Source: Tetrastigma voinierianum (lineage: Eukaryota > Streptophyta > Magnoliopsida > Vitales > Vitaceae). From it: a stretch of DNA of 64,000 bases. This document shows, one piece after another, positions 11,439 to 23,592 of this stretch (position 1 is the stretch's first letter; each line of letters begins with the position of its first letter). The translations under genes and the position numbers were made by a program. The notes beneath the pieces were generated by a model. It was not told where the DNA came from, searched no databases, and saw only the letters and a program-made list of their open reading frames with translations. The DNA is taken from the NCBI GenBank assembly GCA_016808115.1, contig JAEQBH010005407.1, positions 30,367 through 94,366 on the forward strand, in the 5' to 3' direction.

Positions 11439-11712
11439 ATGAACAGAAAGTCTCGTCTACATGCTACAAGGGCTTGGCTCCAACGATTGTCAAGTAGCCT
11501 TTCATCACCTAGACCTCTGTCGATTCCCCTTTCCACATCTGAATCGTCTGCGGCAGTCGCAATGTCAAGCATTCCAATGAACCAATCGCCAGAAGATCAA
11601 TTCCTCCATTGACGTTAGGACATGGAGAGGAAACGGGAAGAGCAAGCAAGACAAATGAAGGAGCTGCAAGGCCATGCTGAACGTTTGCAGTGGGAAAATG
11701 ACCAGTTGCAAG
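11439..11712 (+). pseudogene. Tat gag, N-terminal part
   Basis: The first ATG after the primer site opens MNRKSRLHATRAW. After a stop and frameshift near 11,610 a charged coiled-coil segment follows (EEQARQMKELQGHAERLQWE, about 11,640-11,700), as in the N-terminus of Tat gag. The frame is cut at 11,712 by the Athila-type element and resumes at about 21,035. Confidence 0.65.
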
Positions 11713-11717
11713 CCTAG

Positions 11718-12922
11718 TGATGAGTGCCTAAAACACTCATATTATACTCGCGTCAGTCTACATTTTCCTGTTTATTTTAGAGTAATTTTATAGTTTTTTG
11801 TGACTAGAATCTTTGAGTTGATGTCTTTAGTGAATGCGGGAGCGTTAGGTGAAAGAAGCGACAACGACGACTTTGGAGCAAATGGGAACAGAGCGATAGA
11901 ATGCACGTCACGTCGCGGCGTGCGTCGTGGCGATACCGCGTCGTGGCGTCCCCGCGTCATGGCGTCTCCGCATCGTGGCGATCCTGTAGTGACACCTGCG
12001 TCGCGGCGTCACCCGCGTCAGCGGCGTCGGCTCGAAAAATTTGCCCTCATCATTAAAAGCAAATTAGGGTTGAAGCTCCGAGGGTGGAGCTACGACGAGC
12101 CGCAGGTTCGAGAAGCAGTGACAGCGACCCGAGTGCCACGCAGGGAATTGTAGCAGCTTTTCATTTTTCGGATATTTTCGGATTTTAGAACAATGTTTCC
12201 TTTATTAAGCAGTTTATATTTTCTTCCATTATGTTCTAGATCTCTTTCTAGGTTACATCAAACCTGTCATGTCCAGTGGATTAAGTTTGATCTTTCATGT
12301 TATTCAGTTGTTATTAATTTGTCACATCTACTCTATACTGCATTTCAATTATATGTTAATGTCGGCGATGTTAGCATACTCTTATACTTGGAGATGAGAT
12401 TCGAGATGAGGGTATTCGAGGATCACGAGGTAAGAGTAGCCTTTAAGCGGAATCGGTTAATAGAAATATTCAGAACACAGAAGGTAGCAATTGAGTTAGA
12501 ATATTTAAGCATTTCGAATCTGCAGAAATTCGAGATAGAGATATACTGGATTCTATTCACGAGATAGGCGGATATACCTCGAGAGAGGATATCTCGTGAA
12601 GCAAGATCACCTCAGCTAATTGACATATTACAAAATAGATTGAAATAACAATATCTTTAGAAAAGTAATCCATTGAGCGTGATGAGGCGATTTAACCCTG
12701 AGGCGTAACACCATTAATTCACTAGTCGGCTTAGTTACGGTTCCTTACTTAATTTTTACCACTAGCTCCTTTATTCGAGATATTGTCACGAAGCGGAGAC
12801 CTCTGTAGTCAGTTACCTTTCCTGTGGATCGATATCCGTACTTTAAGTACAACATATTGCACTTGGGGCTATGTGCATGCGCACTTAGGCATTCATTTTA
12901 TACTGCCGCGTTTCGGCTGTCG
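11718..12922 (+). repeat. 5' LTR of the Athila-type element
   Basis: Begins TGATGAGTGCC, whose first bases form a small hairpin (ATGAGTG with CACTCAT). Ends CGGCTGTCG, where the 3' copy has GACTGTCA. About 1.2 kb, matching 19,834-21,022. A GC-rich patch of CGTCGCGGCGT/CGTCGTGGCG words lies at 11,905-12,035. Confidence 0.85.
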
Positions 12923-12924
12923 AG

Positions 12925-12942
12925 TTTTGGCGCGTTCTTGCA
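12925..12942 (+). other. Primer-binding site of the Athila-type element
   Basis: TTTTGGCGCGTTCTTG directly after the LTR is a decayed form of the TGGCGCCGTTGCC site (tRNA-Asp) typical of Athila. A better kept copy (TTTTGGCGCC) is at 17,440. Confidence 0.65.
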
Positions 12943-13234
12943 ATCGACGGTTTAAATTGATATAGAAGTGAGCACATAGATAGTATTCTGAATTTTTCTT
13001 TATTTTGTTATATTTACAAGTGCTGGTAATTGGGTTTTGTTAGTTTGTGTGTTATTGCGATCTGAGTTTGATGAGTACATCACGGCAATAAAATCGAATT
13101 AATCAACACTTGTGTGATCCTGAGCGAAAGACCTTGCCGCAGTGTGAAACGAAGAAACGAGAACATATTAGAACTTCAATAGTCATGAAACACTGAAGAA
13201 CAAGATTTTGGTGAACAAATGGTCTGAGAGAGGC

Positions 13235-14335
13235 GAGAAATAGGAATCAAGCGCCAGGCCATTTGCTCTGACGGGCGATCCTTACATGCTATTAGATGAG
13301 TTTGTTTTACCTCCAACAGTTGTTCAGACAGCGATCAGACGACCACCAATTCAAGCAAACAATTTCGAATTGAAGTCAGTCACAGTACAGATGCTTCAGA
13401 ATATCTTGTTCCATGGACTACCCATGAGAACCCGAACATGCATTTGACTAACTTCCTCGAAGTTTGCGATGCCATCAAATCTAAGCGGGTTCTTGAAGAA
13501 GCCCACAAGATTGCGGTTATTCACCTCTCACTTTCGGGGATAGAGCCAGAAGCATTGGCTAACCGATCGACCACGGACTCCATTACTGCATGGAGCAGGT
13601 TGGTACAAAAGTTTCGACGAGTTCTTTCCACAGCCGAGAGGTGCACAGGCGGGTGCGAGAGATCGATGCGGATTTGGTCGGTAGAGGGGAGAACACGTAG
13701 GCATGAGACGAGGTTCCATAGATTATTATGATATCCTCACCACCGACTAACGGATGGATGCAAGTCCACACCTTCTACAATGGTGCGAGAAATCTGACCC
13801 GAGCGATGATAGATGCCTCGGTGGAGGATCATTGATGAGAGAAAACCCTGGACAGTATGAATGGAAGATGCGACCAACCTTGTCAGTGTAACAGAGAAGG
13901 CCACCGGTAAACACGGTGGGTGGCCGCGAATGTGAGGTCCTTAACAACTGGTGAATCATGTGGCCACCAGCTAACTAAGCGGTTGAATAGGCAATGAGCG
14001 AAGTGAACGCCATCCCTGGTAATCCGTGGGAGTGTGTGAATTTTTGTGGAGGGACGGCTATGACCTTGAGATATCGGTCAGTAAGCCCTAGTGAGCAAGC
14101 CCGATGCGTGCGGGGTTTTAATCGAGAATCAATCACAGCAAGGACCGTATAGAGTACTTGATTACGAGAATCGGGCTCGGGACAAAGGATGGCGTAGCAA
14201 TCAAAACCAGAATAATCAAAACAACTTGAGGTATGGATGGCGGAACAATCGAAACTGTCTGCTTGATCGAGTAGAGCTAATGAACCACCTGAAAAGAAAT
14301 TTGGATTTAGAGCAAGCTCTATACGGATGTTAACT
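13235..14335 (+). pseudogene. Athila gag remnant
   Basis: PPIQANNFELKSVTVQMLQN then LFHGLP (13,337-13,425) and, after a one-base shift, HLTNFLEVCDA (13,441-13,473) with DSITAWSRLVQKF (about 13,575-13,615) form the conserved core of Athila gag (retrotransposon gag family). Near 14,090-14,330 an asparagine/tryptophan-rich stretch (GWRSNQNQNNQNN) matches the gag C-terminus. Several frameshifts and a large decayed middle make it non-functional. Confidence 0.8.
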
Positions 14336-14719
14336 TCTCATTCGCGTTCATAGTAAATTTAAGAGCGAACATGCAGCGGCCAGTCGCTTGAGTTAAACAA
14401 TCGAAAGCGGCCTGGCCCAAGGAGTTTGGAGCACAAATGGGCCCGAATGGCGAAAGCTTACTTCTGAAGAGGCAAGCGGGTTCTCTGTAGGAGCAATTGA
14501 GTAAACCCGAAGAGATGGGAATGAGCACGTTAAAGCGATCCAGGCGAAGTGGGAGAATTGGAATCTGGGGTACAGCCCTCGTCGTAGAAGCGGTTAGGGC
14601 CGGGGAGTCACCCGGCCCGAAACGGAAAGATGATGCAGTCAAGAGCAGTCCGCAGGGAGAAGCGGTCGAGAGACCTCTAGTGAAGCAAAGGCTTGGCCTC
14701 TGGTCCCTTACCCTAGCAT

Positions 14720-15310
14720 CTCAAGAAACATAAAGCTGGGCGGCAATTCACGAAGTTCATGGATGTTTTCAAGTTTGCAATATAAACATTCCATTTCTTT
14801 GATGCCACAAACGGAAATGCCCCGAGTTATGTAAAGTTCATGAAAGACATTTTGTCTCGGAAGAAGATTAAGCGGACCGAGGCGGTAAACTAGCAGGAAT
14901 GCGGTGCCATCCTTAGGAGGAAGCTCACAGCGAAGCTGAAGACCCGGGAGTTTCACTATCCGTGCCGCGATTGGAAATTCTATTTTGAGGCGTGTGATTT
15001 GGGTGCCGGCTGTTAATCTTATGCCCTTATCCATCTCTTTAAGCGTTTGGGATTAGGAGAAGCCCGTCCGACTACGATCACTCTTGACTTGCGAGACGGA
15101 TCTTTGCTTGCTCCAGGAGATGTGAAGATGTCTTAGTAAAGGTAAACAGTTTATCTTTCCGGCCAGTTTCATAGTTTAGACATGGAGGTAAGAAATGATT
15201 ATTTTGGGAAGACCTTTTCTAGCAAGCGACGGGGCAATGATTGATGTGCGGAGGGACAGGCCAGAACTAAAGTCTGAAGAAGAAGTAAAATTCAAATGTC
15301 TTCGAGGGCG
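14720..15310 (+). pseudogene. Athila protease remnant
   Basis: In shifting frames the stretch reads ..NAPSYVKFMKDILSRKK (14,815-14,868), EECGAILRRKL-like (14,895-14,930), FYFEACDLGAG at the catalytic D-(L)-G-A site (14,980-15,010), LMPL.IFKRLGLGEARPTT (15,020-15,075), LDLRDGSLLAPGDV and, near 15,195-15,240, IILGRPFLAS. This is the aspartic protease run of Athila Pol. Stops and indels break it. Confidence 0.8.
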
Positions 15311-15609
15311 TGAGACACCGAGAAAGTGATCGTGTAATGGTTGAGTATAGTAGAGGCTATGAGTGTCTAGCCAAAGTGGTCTCACTTGACCTTTGGAGAC
15401 TAGCTATAGTGGCGAGATAAATACGGAACACAGTGACGGCGAAGAATACGTTAAGTGGATGGATTCCTTTGGGCCTGATAGGAAGAAATACTTGAATCGC
15501 TAGGAATTCTTATTGCGGTTCCGTCGATTGGCTGACCACAGATGGAACAAAAACCTACCTAGCCATTTGAAGTATGCATGTATCTGGGGGTAGGGTCTCG
15601 CTACCACGT

Positions 15610-15905
15610 AATTATCTCATCATCCCTAAGCGAAATGGAGGAAGAGAAAGTTATTGAGGTTCTTAGCGATCCTGAGAGCAAGCTTCCGGATGGTCTCTGA
15701 TGACCTAAAGGATCAGCCCTTCTATGTGTATGCACCGTCATTTTATTAGAAGATGGCCCACGAGAAGCCCTCGGTGGAAGCGGAGGGAGTTGAATCGAGC
15801 AATGAAGGTAGTTCGGAAGAAGTTCCACAAAATGGCTAGATCTTTGGGTGATTTACCCCATTTCGAGCAGCGCATGGGTAAGCCTGTTCGGAGTAGTGCC
15901 AAAGA
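15610..15905 (+). pseudogene. Athila RT N-terminal fragment, truncated
   Basis: Words resembling EEEKVIEVL, SLMTLKG (about 15,690-15,715), a C..HRI.LE-like run (about 15,730-15,755) and VPKKG (about 15,895) mark the start of Athila reverse transcriptase. The catalytic core is absent: at about 15,908 the sequence switches abruptly to LTR. Confidence 0.55.
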
Positions 15906-15907
15906 AA

Positions 15908-16744
15908 GGGGATCGGGAGGCACACGAGCGAGAGGCCTGAGTTTGAGCTTGAGTGACCTTGACTTGAAGTGCCAGGGAGTGCGCTTTTTCATTTTCGGAT
16001 ATTTTAGATTTAGAACAATGTTTCCTTATTAAACGATTTTATATTTTCTTCCATTATGTTCTAGATCTCTTTGAGGTTACATCAAACCACTGTCATGTCA
16101 AATGGATTAAAGTTTGATCTTTCGTATTGTCGAGTTATTTATTAATTTGTCACATCTACTCTTATGCACGCATTTCAATTATATGTTAATGTCTAGAAGC
16201 CCAATGTTAGCATATTTCGCCTTTGGGGAGTAAGATTCGAGAGATGAGGTATTCGGGGATGCAGGTAAGTAGCCTTTAGCCGGTCGGTTAATAGAGACCA
16301 GAGCACTGAAGGTAGCGATTGAGGTTAGAATATTTAAGCATTTCGGAATCTTAGAGGTCGAGATGAGATATGCTAGTTCTATTCACGAGATAAGCGGATA
16401 TACCTCGAGAGGATATCTGCGTAAGGCAAGATCACTCGCTAATTGACATATTACAAATAGATTGAATAACAATATCTTTAGAAAAGTAATCCATTGAGCG
16501 TGATAGAGTGATTTAACCACTAAGCCAACCGTGAATTCACTAGAATCGCGGCTTAGTTCACAGGTTTCCTTACTTAATTTTACTAAACTCCTTTATTGGA
16601 TATTAATGCAGCGAACCTCTGTGATCAATTTACCTTTCCACGTGGATCGATATCCGTACTTTAAGTACACTATATTACTTAGAATTTCTTAGCGTGCACT
16701 TGCCTTAGGCATTCATTTTATACACCGCGTTTTTCGGCTGTCAA
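15908..16744 (+). repeat. Internal partial LTR copy 2
   Basis: Matches the distal two-thirds of the Athila LTR: GGGAGGCAC.CGAGCGAG, then TTTTCATTTTCGGATATTTT and AGAACAATGTTTCCTT, through to TTTTTCGGCTGTCAAG. Its 5' third is missing and replaced by RT sequence. Confidence 0.8.
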
Positions 16745-16746
16745 GT

Positions 16747-16865
16747 TAGAAAATATAAAGCTAATTTAATAAAAGGCATTGTTCTAAAATCCAGAAAATA
16801 TCAGAAAAATGAAAAGGCGTTACAATTCAGGGCACTTCACGAAATTGATTAATACTCTGCTCGAA
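16747..16865 (-). repeat. Inverted LTR fragment
   Basis: Reverse complement of the LTR middle: AGGCATTGTTCTAAAATCC and AAAATATCAGAAAAATGAAA are the minus-strand image of the TTCGGATATTTT..GAACAATG region. It sits between two forward LTR pieces. Confidence 0.8.
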
Positions 16866-16867
16866 AC

Positions 16868-17455
16868 GTATTTGATTATATGTTATTAATGCGGCCCGTG
16901 TTAGCATACTGCCTTCCGGGATCAGAGTTAGAGAGATGAGGGGGTCGGGGATGCAGGTAAGTAGCCTTTGTAGGTCCCGGTTAATAGAGATATTCCAGAC
17001 TGAGAAGGTAGCAATTGAGGTTAGAATATTTAAGCATTTCGGAATCACAGAGTCGAGATAGAGATATATGATTCTATTCCTGAGAAGATGAAACGGATAT
17101 ACACCGAGAGGATATCACGTAGGCAAGATCACCTCTGTAATTGACATATTACAAATAGATTGAATAACAATATCTTTAGAAAGTAATCCATTGAATGTGA
17201 TGAGGCGATTTAACCTGGCGTAACACCATTAATTCACTAGAATCATTGACTTAGTTGCGGTTTCATACTTAATTTTTACCTAGCTCCTTTATTCGGATAT
17301 TATGCGAAGCGGAACCTCTGTAGTCGATTTACCTTTCCTGTGGATCGATATCCGTACTTTAAGTACACTATATTGCCAGGGCTCACAGCGTGCACTTGCG
17401 CATAGGCATTCATTTTATGCAGCGTTTTTCGACTGTCAAGTTTTGGCGCCGATTC
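16868..17455 (+). repeat. Internal partial LTR copy 3 and second primer site
   Basis: Forward LTR sequence from TTATATGTTATTAATG to CGACTGTCA (about 17,438), followed by AGTTTTGGCGCCGATT, the best preserved Athila-type primer site in the window. Confidence 0.8.
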
Positions 17456-17469
17456 TTGAGAGATCGGTT

Positions 17470-18410
17470 TAACAAATTTGCAAAAGCAGATCCTTACGTT
17501 AAGGAAGGGTTTCATCACCTAGATGATTTCTTTAGAAAGACAATCAGGCTAAAGGGTGGCGTGCCTTATGCCAACCCCCTCGTCCGGTGACAATGGCGTA
17601 GTTCGAAATTTTTACGCCAACCTCGCGTCCATGTCCTCAAGGTCGGGGTCACGAGGTATATTGAGTCGACCAGTGCGGAGTCGATCGATAGTTTCTCTCT
17701 TTTGACGTCCCCGCCGTCCGCTGTCGACTCGCGAGCATCCGCGAACTACCATGAGGTCATCGTATTGACCCGAGGCCGGGGTGAAGTGGAGGATCAGCGG
17801 TGCGGGCCATGCGGTCGATTTGAGCGAACATTTTTGGCTGCATTCCCGAGGTTTGGCGTCATTTCGGCCGCGTCTTATCGAAGCGGCGAGATGTGTAGTG
17901 ACCAGCGTTCCTTACTTTCGGCCGCCCATCATCCAGGATATCCCATTCGATGTTGGGCAGGTTATCGAGGATGCCATCCTCCATAATCGGGATGCGAAGA
18001 TGAACTGGGGCACCCTTACTACGATATTTGGCTTGTCTGAGCAAGCGGGGTATATGGCGACAATGAGCTGGCTTCATCCGATCAAGGCAATATCGATTGT
18101 GAACACACGGTGTCCCGCGCTGAGGCCTACGATTCAGGTCCCGCGAGCCCTCGGGCGGGCAGGCTTTATGGTGTCGGGCTCGTTATGGATCCACTGGGCG
18201 TCCGGGGAGACCTTGGCGATCCTCGTCCGGCCCGCCTCCGCCCACCGTCGGCCACCTCCGCCTCTACGGCGGCCCACGGCGGCCACTCCTCCTAGTCCTT
18301 CACCAGATCTTGAGGACCCGGTGCTCGCGCTCACTGAGGCGTTTGGCCTTATGCGGGATGAGACCCGGGGAGCAGAGTCCTCGTTACGGGACATGGCGTT
18401 GCGTCTTTGA
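17470..18410 (+). pseudogene. Plant transposon-protein ORF of an Athila-like element
   Basis: Early words (VVRNFYANL, about 17,600-17,625; VLKVGVTRYIE..SIDSF, about 17,630-17,695, one frame over) and a 209-codon open frame at 17,781-18,410 make up the protein. The frame has EHFWLHSRGLASFRPRLIEA (residues 15-34), DVGQVIEDAI (57-66) and GTLTTIFGLSEQAG (77-90). This layout is that of the 'putative plant transposon protein' family found in Athila-like elements (PF20167-type); its biochemical role is unknown. The C-terminal third is proline/alanine-rich. At least two frameshifts lie upstream of 17,781. GC content is clearly higher here than in the flanks. Confidence 0.65.
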
Positions 18411-19833
18411 TATGCGCGGGCGATTACAGCTTGTCAGGCCATCATTCTCTGACAGTGACGGCCCAGTCTATGCAGGCCCAACTCGCTCAGCTTCTGGCTT
18501 TTCACCATCCACCACCACCTCCACCGCAGTGATATTCAGGGGAGTTCCCTTACCCTCTATGTTTTTATCTTGCCAGTGGGGACACTGGATATTTTGTTTG
18601 GGGGGAGGGATTTGGTGAATCGAAAGATTACCATGTTTTTATGTTTTGTTTATTGTGTTTTTGGTTTTTAGTAGTGTGTAGTATTTTTAGTGTGTTCATA
18701 TTAGTGTGTTTTGTTTTAGTTTATTTTACATCGCACTTTCATTTCATGAATATGTTAGTTGTTTGATTATATTTTAGGACATTCTTGCATGTAATGATGC
18801 ATACATGTGCCATGTTGAAAATTGAGGATCAATTTTTGGATTGAGTTCACTATAAACTTTGTTCGATTGCATACATTTGCTTGATGCTCAGTAATTAGAT
18901 TGAATAGTTGAAAAGGGCTGGTAGATCAATCTGGGTAGTCAAGAAACCCGAGTTCTCAAAAGCCACCATCACACTCACACACTAGTGACTTTCGGAGTAT
19001 GCATAAGTGCGAACTGACTACTAAAGTTCGATCAACCTAGGGAGATTCGAACCATTTTGATGGGACACCTAATCAAGAAGTTGCCATCGAGCTGACCAAA
19101 AGAAAATAAAACAATGAAAAGAAAAAAAAAAATGACAAAAATAGGTATATGCACCCAGGAATAAGCGGGATCATCAATCGGAATCGGGCCTGCGGGGGCC
19201 TATCGGCCCTAATGCCTGACGGTAGGCGGGAGTCATTGACTTCAACGCCGGCCATGGGATGAAGATGGATCATTCACGCAACCTAGGGCCTTTGAGGTTT
19301 GGTTAGTGTTAGGTGGTTGAAGGGAATTGAATGGTGCCCTTAACCAGCGGTGGGAGTCACGATGGATCCGCCTACAGAACACTCATTTAAAACTTCTTGG
19401 CTTGTGGGTCTTCTTCCATTTTGTTTAGGTATGTAGGAAATTTCTAAGTATGAGGACCTTGAATAAATGGGTGCGTTCCTATCCTTTCCTAGTTAGCTTC
19501 TTTAATAGGCGAGTTGAGCTTAAGTTTGGGGAGTATCGGAACCCTGGGCATATCTGGAAGTCATTCACTATAAGCACAGGGATTTTGGGAAAGGCTATTG
19601 AACACCATGGGATTTGATGCAGTCGGTTCCACCTAGCTAAATCAATTTACCGAAAGTCAAATATGCGTATGCCTTTCTTGAGACATCGAAACAATGGGTA
19701 TGTGAGTCGGTCAAATTGATCCCTAGCACCGGCATGTGCATCAACGTATTAGTGTAAGGTTACATTATGTCGGGTGGTGTGTCTTATGCAGAGTCGGTTC
19801 TTGCTTGAGGGCAGCGAGAAACTAAGTTTGGGG
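18411..19833 (+). other. 3' non-coding tail of the Athila-type element
   Basis: After the ORF a proline-codon patch (CACCACCACCTCCACC, about 18,507) and GGGGGGAGGGATTTGG precede a T-rich tract and about 1 kb without coding signal. It ends in AAACTAAGTTTGGGG (19,819-19,833), a typical Athila polypurine tract, against the 3' LTR. Confidence 0.7.
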
Positions 19834-21022
19834 TGTGAGTGCCTAAAACACTCATATTATACTCGCGTCGGTCTACATTTTCTGTTGCTTTAGAGTAATT
19901 TTATAGTTTTTTGTGACTAGAATCTTGAGTTGATGTCTTTAGTGAATGCGGGAGCATTGGGGGTGAAAGAGCTGACGATGAAGCCCAGTTTTAGACAAAT
20001 GGGAACAAGGCGATGAAATACCTGTCACGTCGTAACGTCCCCACGTCGCGACGTCCCCACGTCGCGGCGTCTCCGCGTCGTGGCGATCCCCGCGTCGATG
20101 ACTTACCACCACGTCGGCGTCACCGCACAATCGTGACGTCATTTCGAAAATCTGCCCTCATCATTAAAAGCAAATTAGGGTTAATCGAGGGGATGTCGGG
20201 AGGCACGAGCGAGGCACGGGTTTCGGGAAAGCCCAGTGACGACCGGAGTGCCGGGAATTATGCGCTTTTCATTTTCGGATATTTTCGGATTTTAGAACAA
20301 TGTTTCCTTTATTAAACGATTTTATATTTTCTTCCATTATGTTCTAGATCTCTTTTCTGGGTTACATCAAACACGTCATGTCAATGGATTAAGTTTGATC
20401 TTTCATGTATTCGATTGTTATTAATTTGTCACATCACCTACTATGCATTTCAATTATATGTTAATGTCGGCCAATGTTATCTCCTTGGAGATCCAGAGAT
20501 TCGAGATGAGGTATTCGGGATCTACAGGTAGAGTAGCCTTTAAGCGGAATCGGTTAATAGAGATATTCGAACTGAAGGTAGCAATTGGGGTTAGAATATT
20601 TAAGCATTTCGAATCTAGAGGTGAGATGAGATATACTCGTTCTATTCACGAGATAGAAGTGAGGATATACCTCAGAGAGAGGATATCTATAGGCAAGATC
20701 ACCGCTAATTGACATATTACAAGAATGGAATTGATAACAATATCTTTAAGAAAAGTAATCCATTGAGACGTGATAGAGGCGATTTAACCCTAAGCGTATT
20801 ACCATTAATTCCTAAATTACTTGACTTAATTTGGGTTTCCTTACTTAATTTTTACCCTAAACTCCTTTATTCAGATATTGTCTGAAAAGCAGAACCTCTG
20901 TAGTCAATTTACCTTTCCACCGTGGTCGATATCAGTGCTTTAAATTACCTTTATATTACTTGGGGCTACGCGTGCATTGCGCGCCAGAGCGTTATTTTAT
21001 ACCTGTGGTTTTCCGACTGTCA
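19834..21022 (+). repeat. 3' LTR of the Athila-type element
   Basis: Starts TGTGAGTGCCTAAAACAC and ends CCGACTGTCA, followed by the CCTAG duplication. 1,189 bp against 1,205 bp for the 5' LTR. Also carries the CGTCGCGACGTCC-type GC patch (20,028-20,110). Confidence 0.9.
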
Positions 21023-21034
21023 CCTAGATAGAAA

Positions 21035-22095
21035 AGCCATGATCTTCAGAAAAGATGTATAAGATAAGCGATCAAGCTGGCATCGACCACTCATGATAAA
21101 AGGAAGAAGCCCATTGTCTCTGACGATGTCGATACACCAGCAGATGGTGAGTTGTCCTCGGGCAGTTCCCCATCTTTGAGTCTCTCATCGGCAAATGATG
21201 CTCAAGGGAGCACAAAAAGACTACATCGCGCAAGAAGCCTTTACATCACCCTGCCTTTAGTGATGCAGTTAGTGATGCATTCCGTAGGGCAAGGAGAGAG
21301 GTAGGCAGGAGGTAGAAACTAGCCAGTTCAGGCCCTTGGGAATACGTCAGTATTACTTGAAGGTACGATGCCACTAGTATTGCCCGTTGGCACGATGCCA
21401 CCGGTATTGCCCGTTGGCACGATGCCACCGATGCCGCTTATACATCCTGCCTTTGGTACAAGGCCAATGTTCTATATGCCGCCTGCAACCTTGATTCACA
21501 GACTCGATGACATGCTCTCTTCGCTCCTATGGCAACACATTCTTGATTGTGAGCCTTCTCGCGGGTTTGTCATACCAGCTTTTGCCACATTCGATGGCTC
21601 CGCTAACCCTTATGATCATATGGTCCGCATAACTGAACGATGCTAATCTGAAGCTAGCGATCCACTATTATTACCGTATTTACCGGATAGTTTGCGTGGG
21701 CCTACGTTAGCTTGGTTTCACAAGCTCCCATGTAACTCAATAAACTCGTTCAATGAACTATGGGCGGCATTCGTATCACAGTATCTTTGTTTGGTGTGAC
21801 AAAAGAGAAACATTAACTCCTTACAAGCTATTCTCAAGCAGAAAGAAGAATATTTTCTAGACTTCATAAGGAGGTTTGAGCAAGCCATCCATCAGATAGA
21901 GTCGTATAACATGGATGTAGTCCTCCAAAACTTTAGGAGAAGCTTTGGGCCATCTACTCCTTCTTCGATCATTATCTTTGGAGCACACTTGTGACAATGG
22001 AAGAATATACGAATTGAGCTGATAGGTACTCAATGTTGAAGGATAATATCTGTGCGTGACTCGGGCGATTGCGTGAGAATCAAAGCACAAAGGAT
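21035..22095 (+). pseudogene. Tat gag, central part
   Basis: SDDVDTPADGELSSGSSPS (about 21,120-21,175), a KRSHRPAFSDAVSDAFRRARRE-like run (to about 21,305), then DDMLSSLL and EPSRGFVIPAFATFDGSANP (21,550-21,610). After a shift come GPTLAWFHKLPCNSINSF (21,700-21,755), AFVSQYL and KQKEEYFLDFIRRFEQAI (21,838-21,890). These are the Tat gag core in order. It is cut at 22,099 by a short LTR element and resumes at 24,499. Confidence 0.8.
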
Positions 22096-22099
22096 TGCG

Positions 22100-22997
22100 T
22101 GATGCCAGGAGCTTCTAGAGATTCATTAGGAATTCAATCTTAATTATGGAAAGTTCGATTCGAAATTTGTGAAACCTTGGAACGCGAATATATTTATTTC
22201 CAAGTGTTTGAGTTTTATTACTATTTTGATTTGGAGTTGTTTTATTTTAAAAGATTTATTCTCGAAGTCAAAGTAGGGATTGCTTTATTTAATTTAGAAA
22301 GTGTGTTTTGCTAGGAAAATAGGAGTTTCTATTTCTTTTAGAAAAGATTTGCTTGATTGGTGATGATTTCTGATTTCTTTGCTATTTTGGGCGCTTGTTC
22401 CTGATTTAGTGCTGGTTGTTCTTTGATTTGCTGCTATTTTGGAGCGATTTGTTCACGATTTCTTGCTATTTTGGAGAGCTGATTTGTTCCTGATTTCTTT
22501 GCTGATTTTTATTAAGTCTTGTCTAAGAAGTTCTCTAGTTTCCTTTCGCCTCCATGGATGTTTTTAAGTATGTAGTGGTTTAGGAAAAAGTATATTTAGT
22601 TTTCTTTTTCTAGTTTTTGGCAAAATATTTAGTTTTTTCTTCGTATTTTTGGGCATATTTAAAGGAAGCATTATCCCTACGGTAGCCACATTCTACAGTT
22701 AATAAAATCGAGTTTATCTTTCTCTTTTGGTTCTCTACGGGGAACTTTTGCAGACTTATCGGATTTTTCCGCAGGCGTTCATCTATCGACTTATCAATCA
22801 ACCTTTCCCACATAGTTGATTGTAGGCGTCTTCATTCAATAGACTTATCAATCGGATCTGTAGGTTGTGGCATCCTCATATACGAGTTAACAACTAAGTA
22901 TATGGCGAATTGGCGGTCATCCATCCAGAAGCGAATACTAGGGCGGTTCTTCGAGCTAATTCGATCAGGTCTCCTCACGGTCGTGGGGTTCGTATCA
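22100..22997 (+). repeat. 5' LTR of the short element
   Basis: Contains internal subrepeats built on CTGATT..TTTGCTATTTTGG (22,350-22,510), a polyadenylation-like AATAAA (about 22,702) and ends GTTCGTATCA. Confidence 0.75.
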
Positions 22998-23592
22998 TTT
23001 TGGTAGACAACGAGGTTCTATTTTTAGTTTGCCTATCTTTATTATTATTTTACATATTATTTGTTTTTCTTTGTCCGAACCATCTTAGTCATTGCTTTCA
23101 TCCATACCTTCTAAATTCCGTTCCTTTAATTTCATTCGCAACCTGTATCTACTTCATCCCAAGTAAATTTTCTTCATTCTTGATCGGATATAATTTTTGT
23201 TGTTTCTTTTTTTTTAGTAGATTGTCATCCCAAGTTAAAAAAAAAAAAAAAAAAACAGAAAAAAGGAGAGTAAAGAGAAAAGAATCAGGTTGAAAAAAAG
23301 GTCGAAAAAAGGTCGAAAAATAAATGTCATAGGAAAAAAAAGTCAAAAAAATCAGGAAAAAAAAAAACCGAGGAATTTTTTAAGTACTTGTATCATTCTA
23401 GTTGTTGGAAATCAACTCCCTACCATAGTATAAAAAAAAAAAAAAAAAAGTCAAGAAACTTTGTGTCCTTTTTACCATGGAGGATGTGTATTTATTTTCA
23501 TGTCATCAACAACATTATGGTTAAGATTCGAGGGCCGAATCTTGCCTTTGAGGAAGGGAATGATGAGAATCAAAGCCTTTGAAAGGATCAAG

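Larger units (their letters stand above)
11718..21022 (+). mobile_element. Athila-type Gypsy element nested in Tat gag
   Basis: LTRs at 11,718-12,922 and 19,834-21,022 are direct repeats starting TG(A)TGAGTGCCTAAAACAC. The five bases CCTAG flank both ends (11,713-11,717 and 21,023-21,027), an exact target duplication. A primer site (TTTTGGCGC) follows the 5' LTR, and the tract AAGTTTGGGG precedes the 3' LTR. The interior is composite: Athila gag, protease and the start of RT (13.2-15.9 kb), then extra LTR pieces (15.9-17.44 kb, one inverted), then a second primer site and an ORF of the plant transposon-protein type. Confidence 0.85.
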
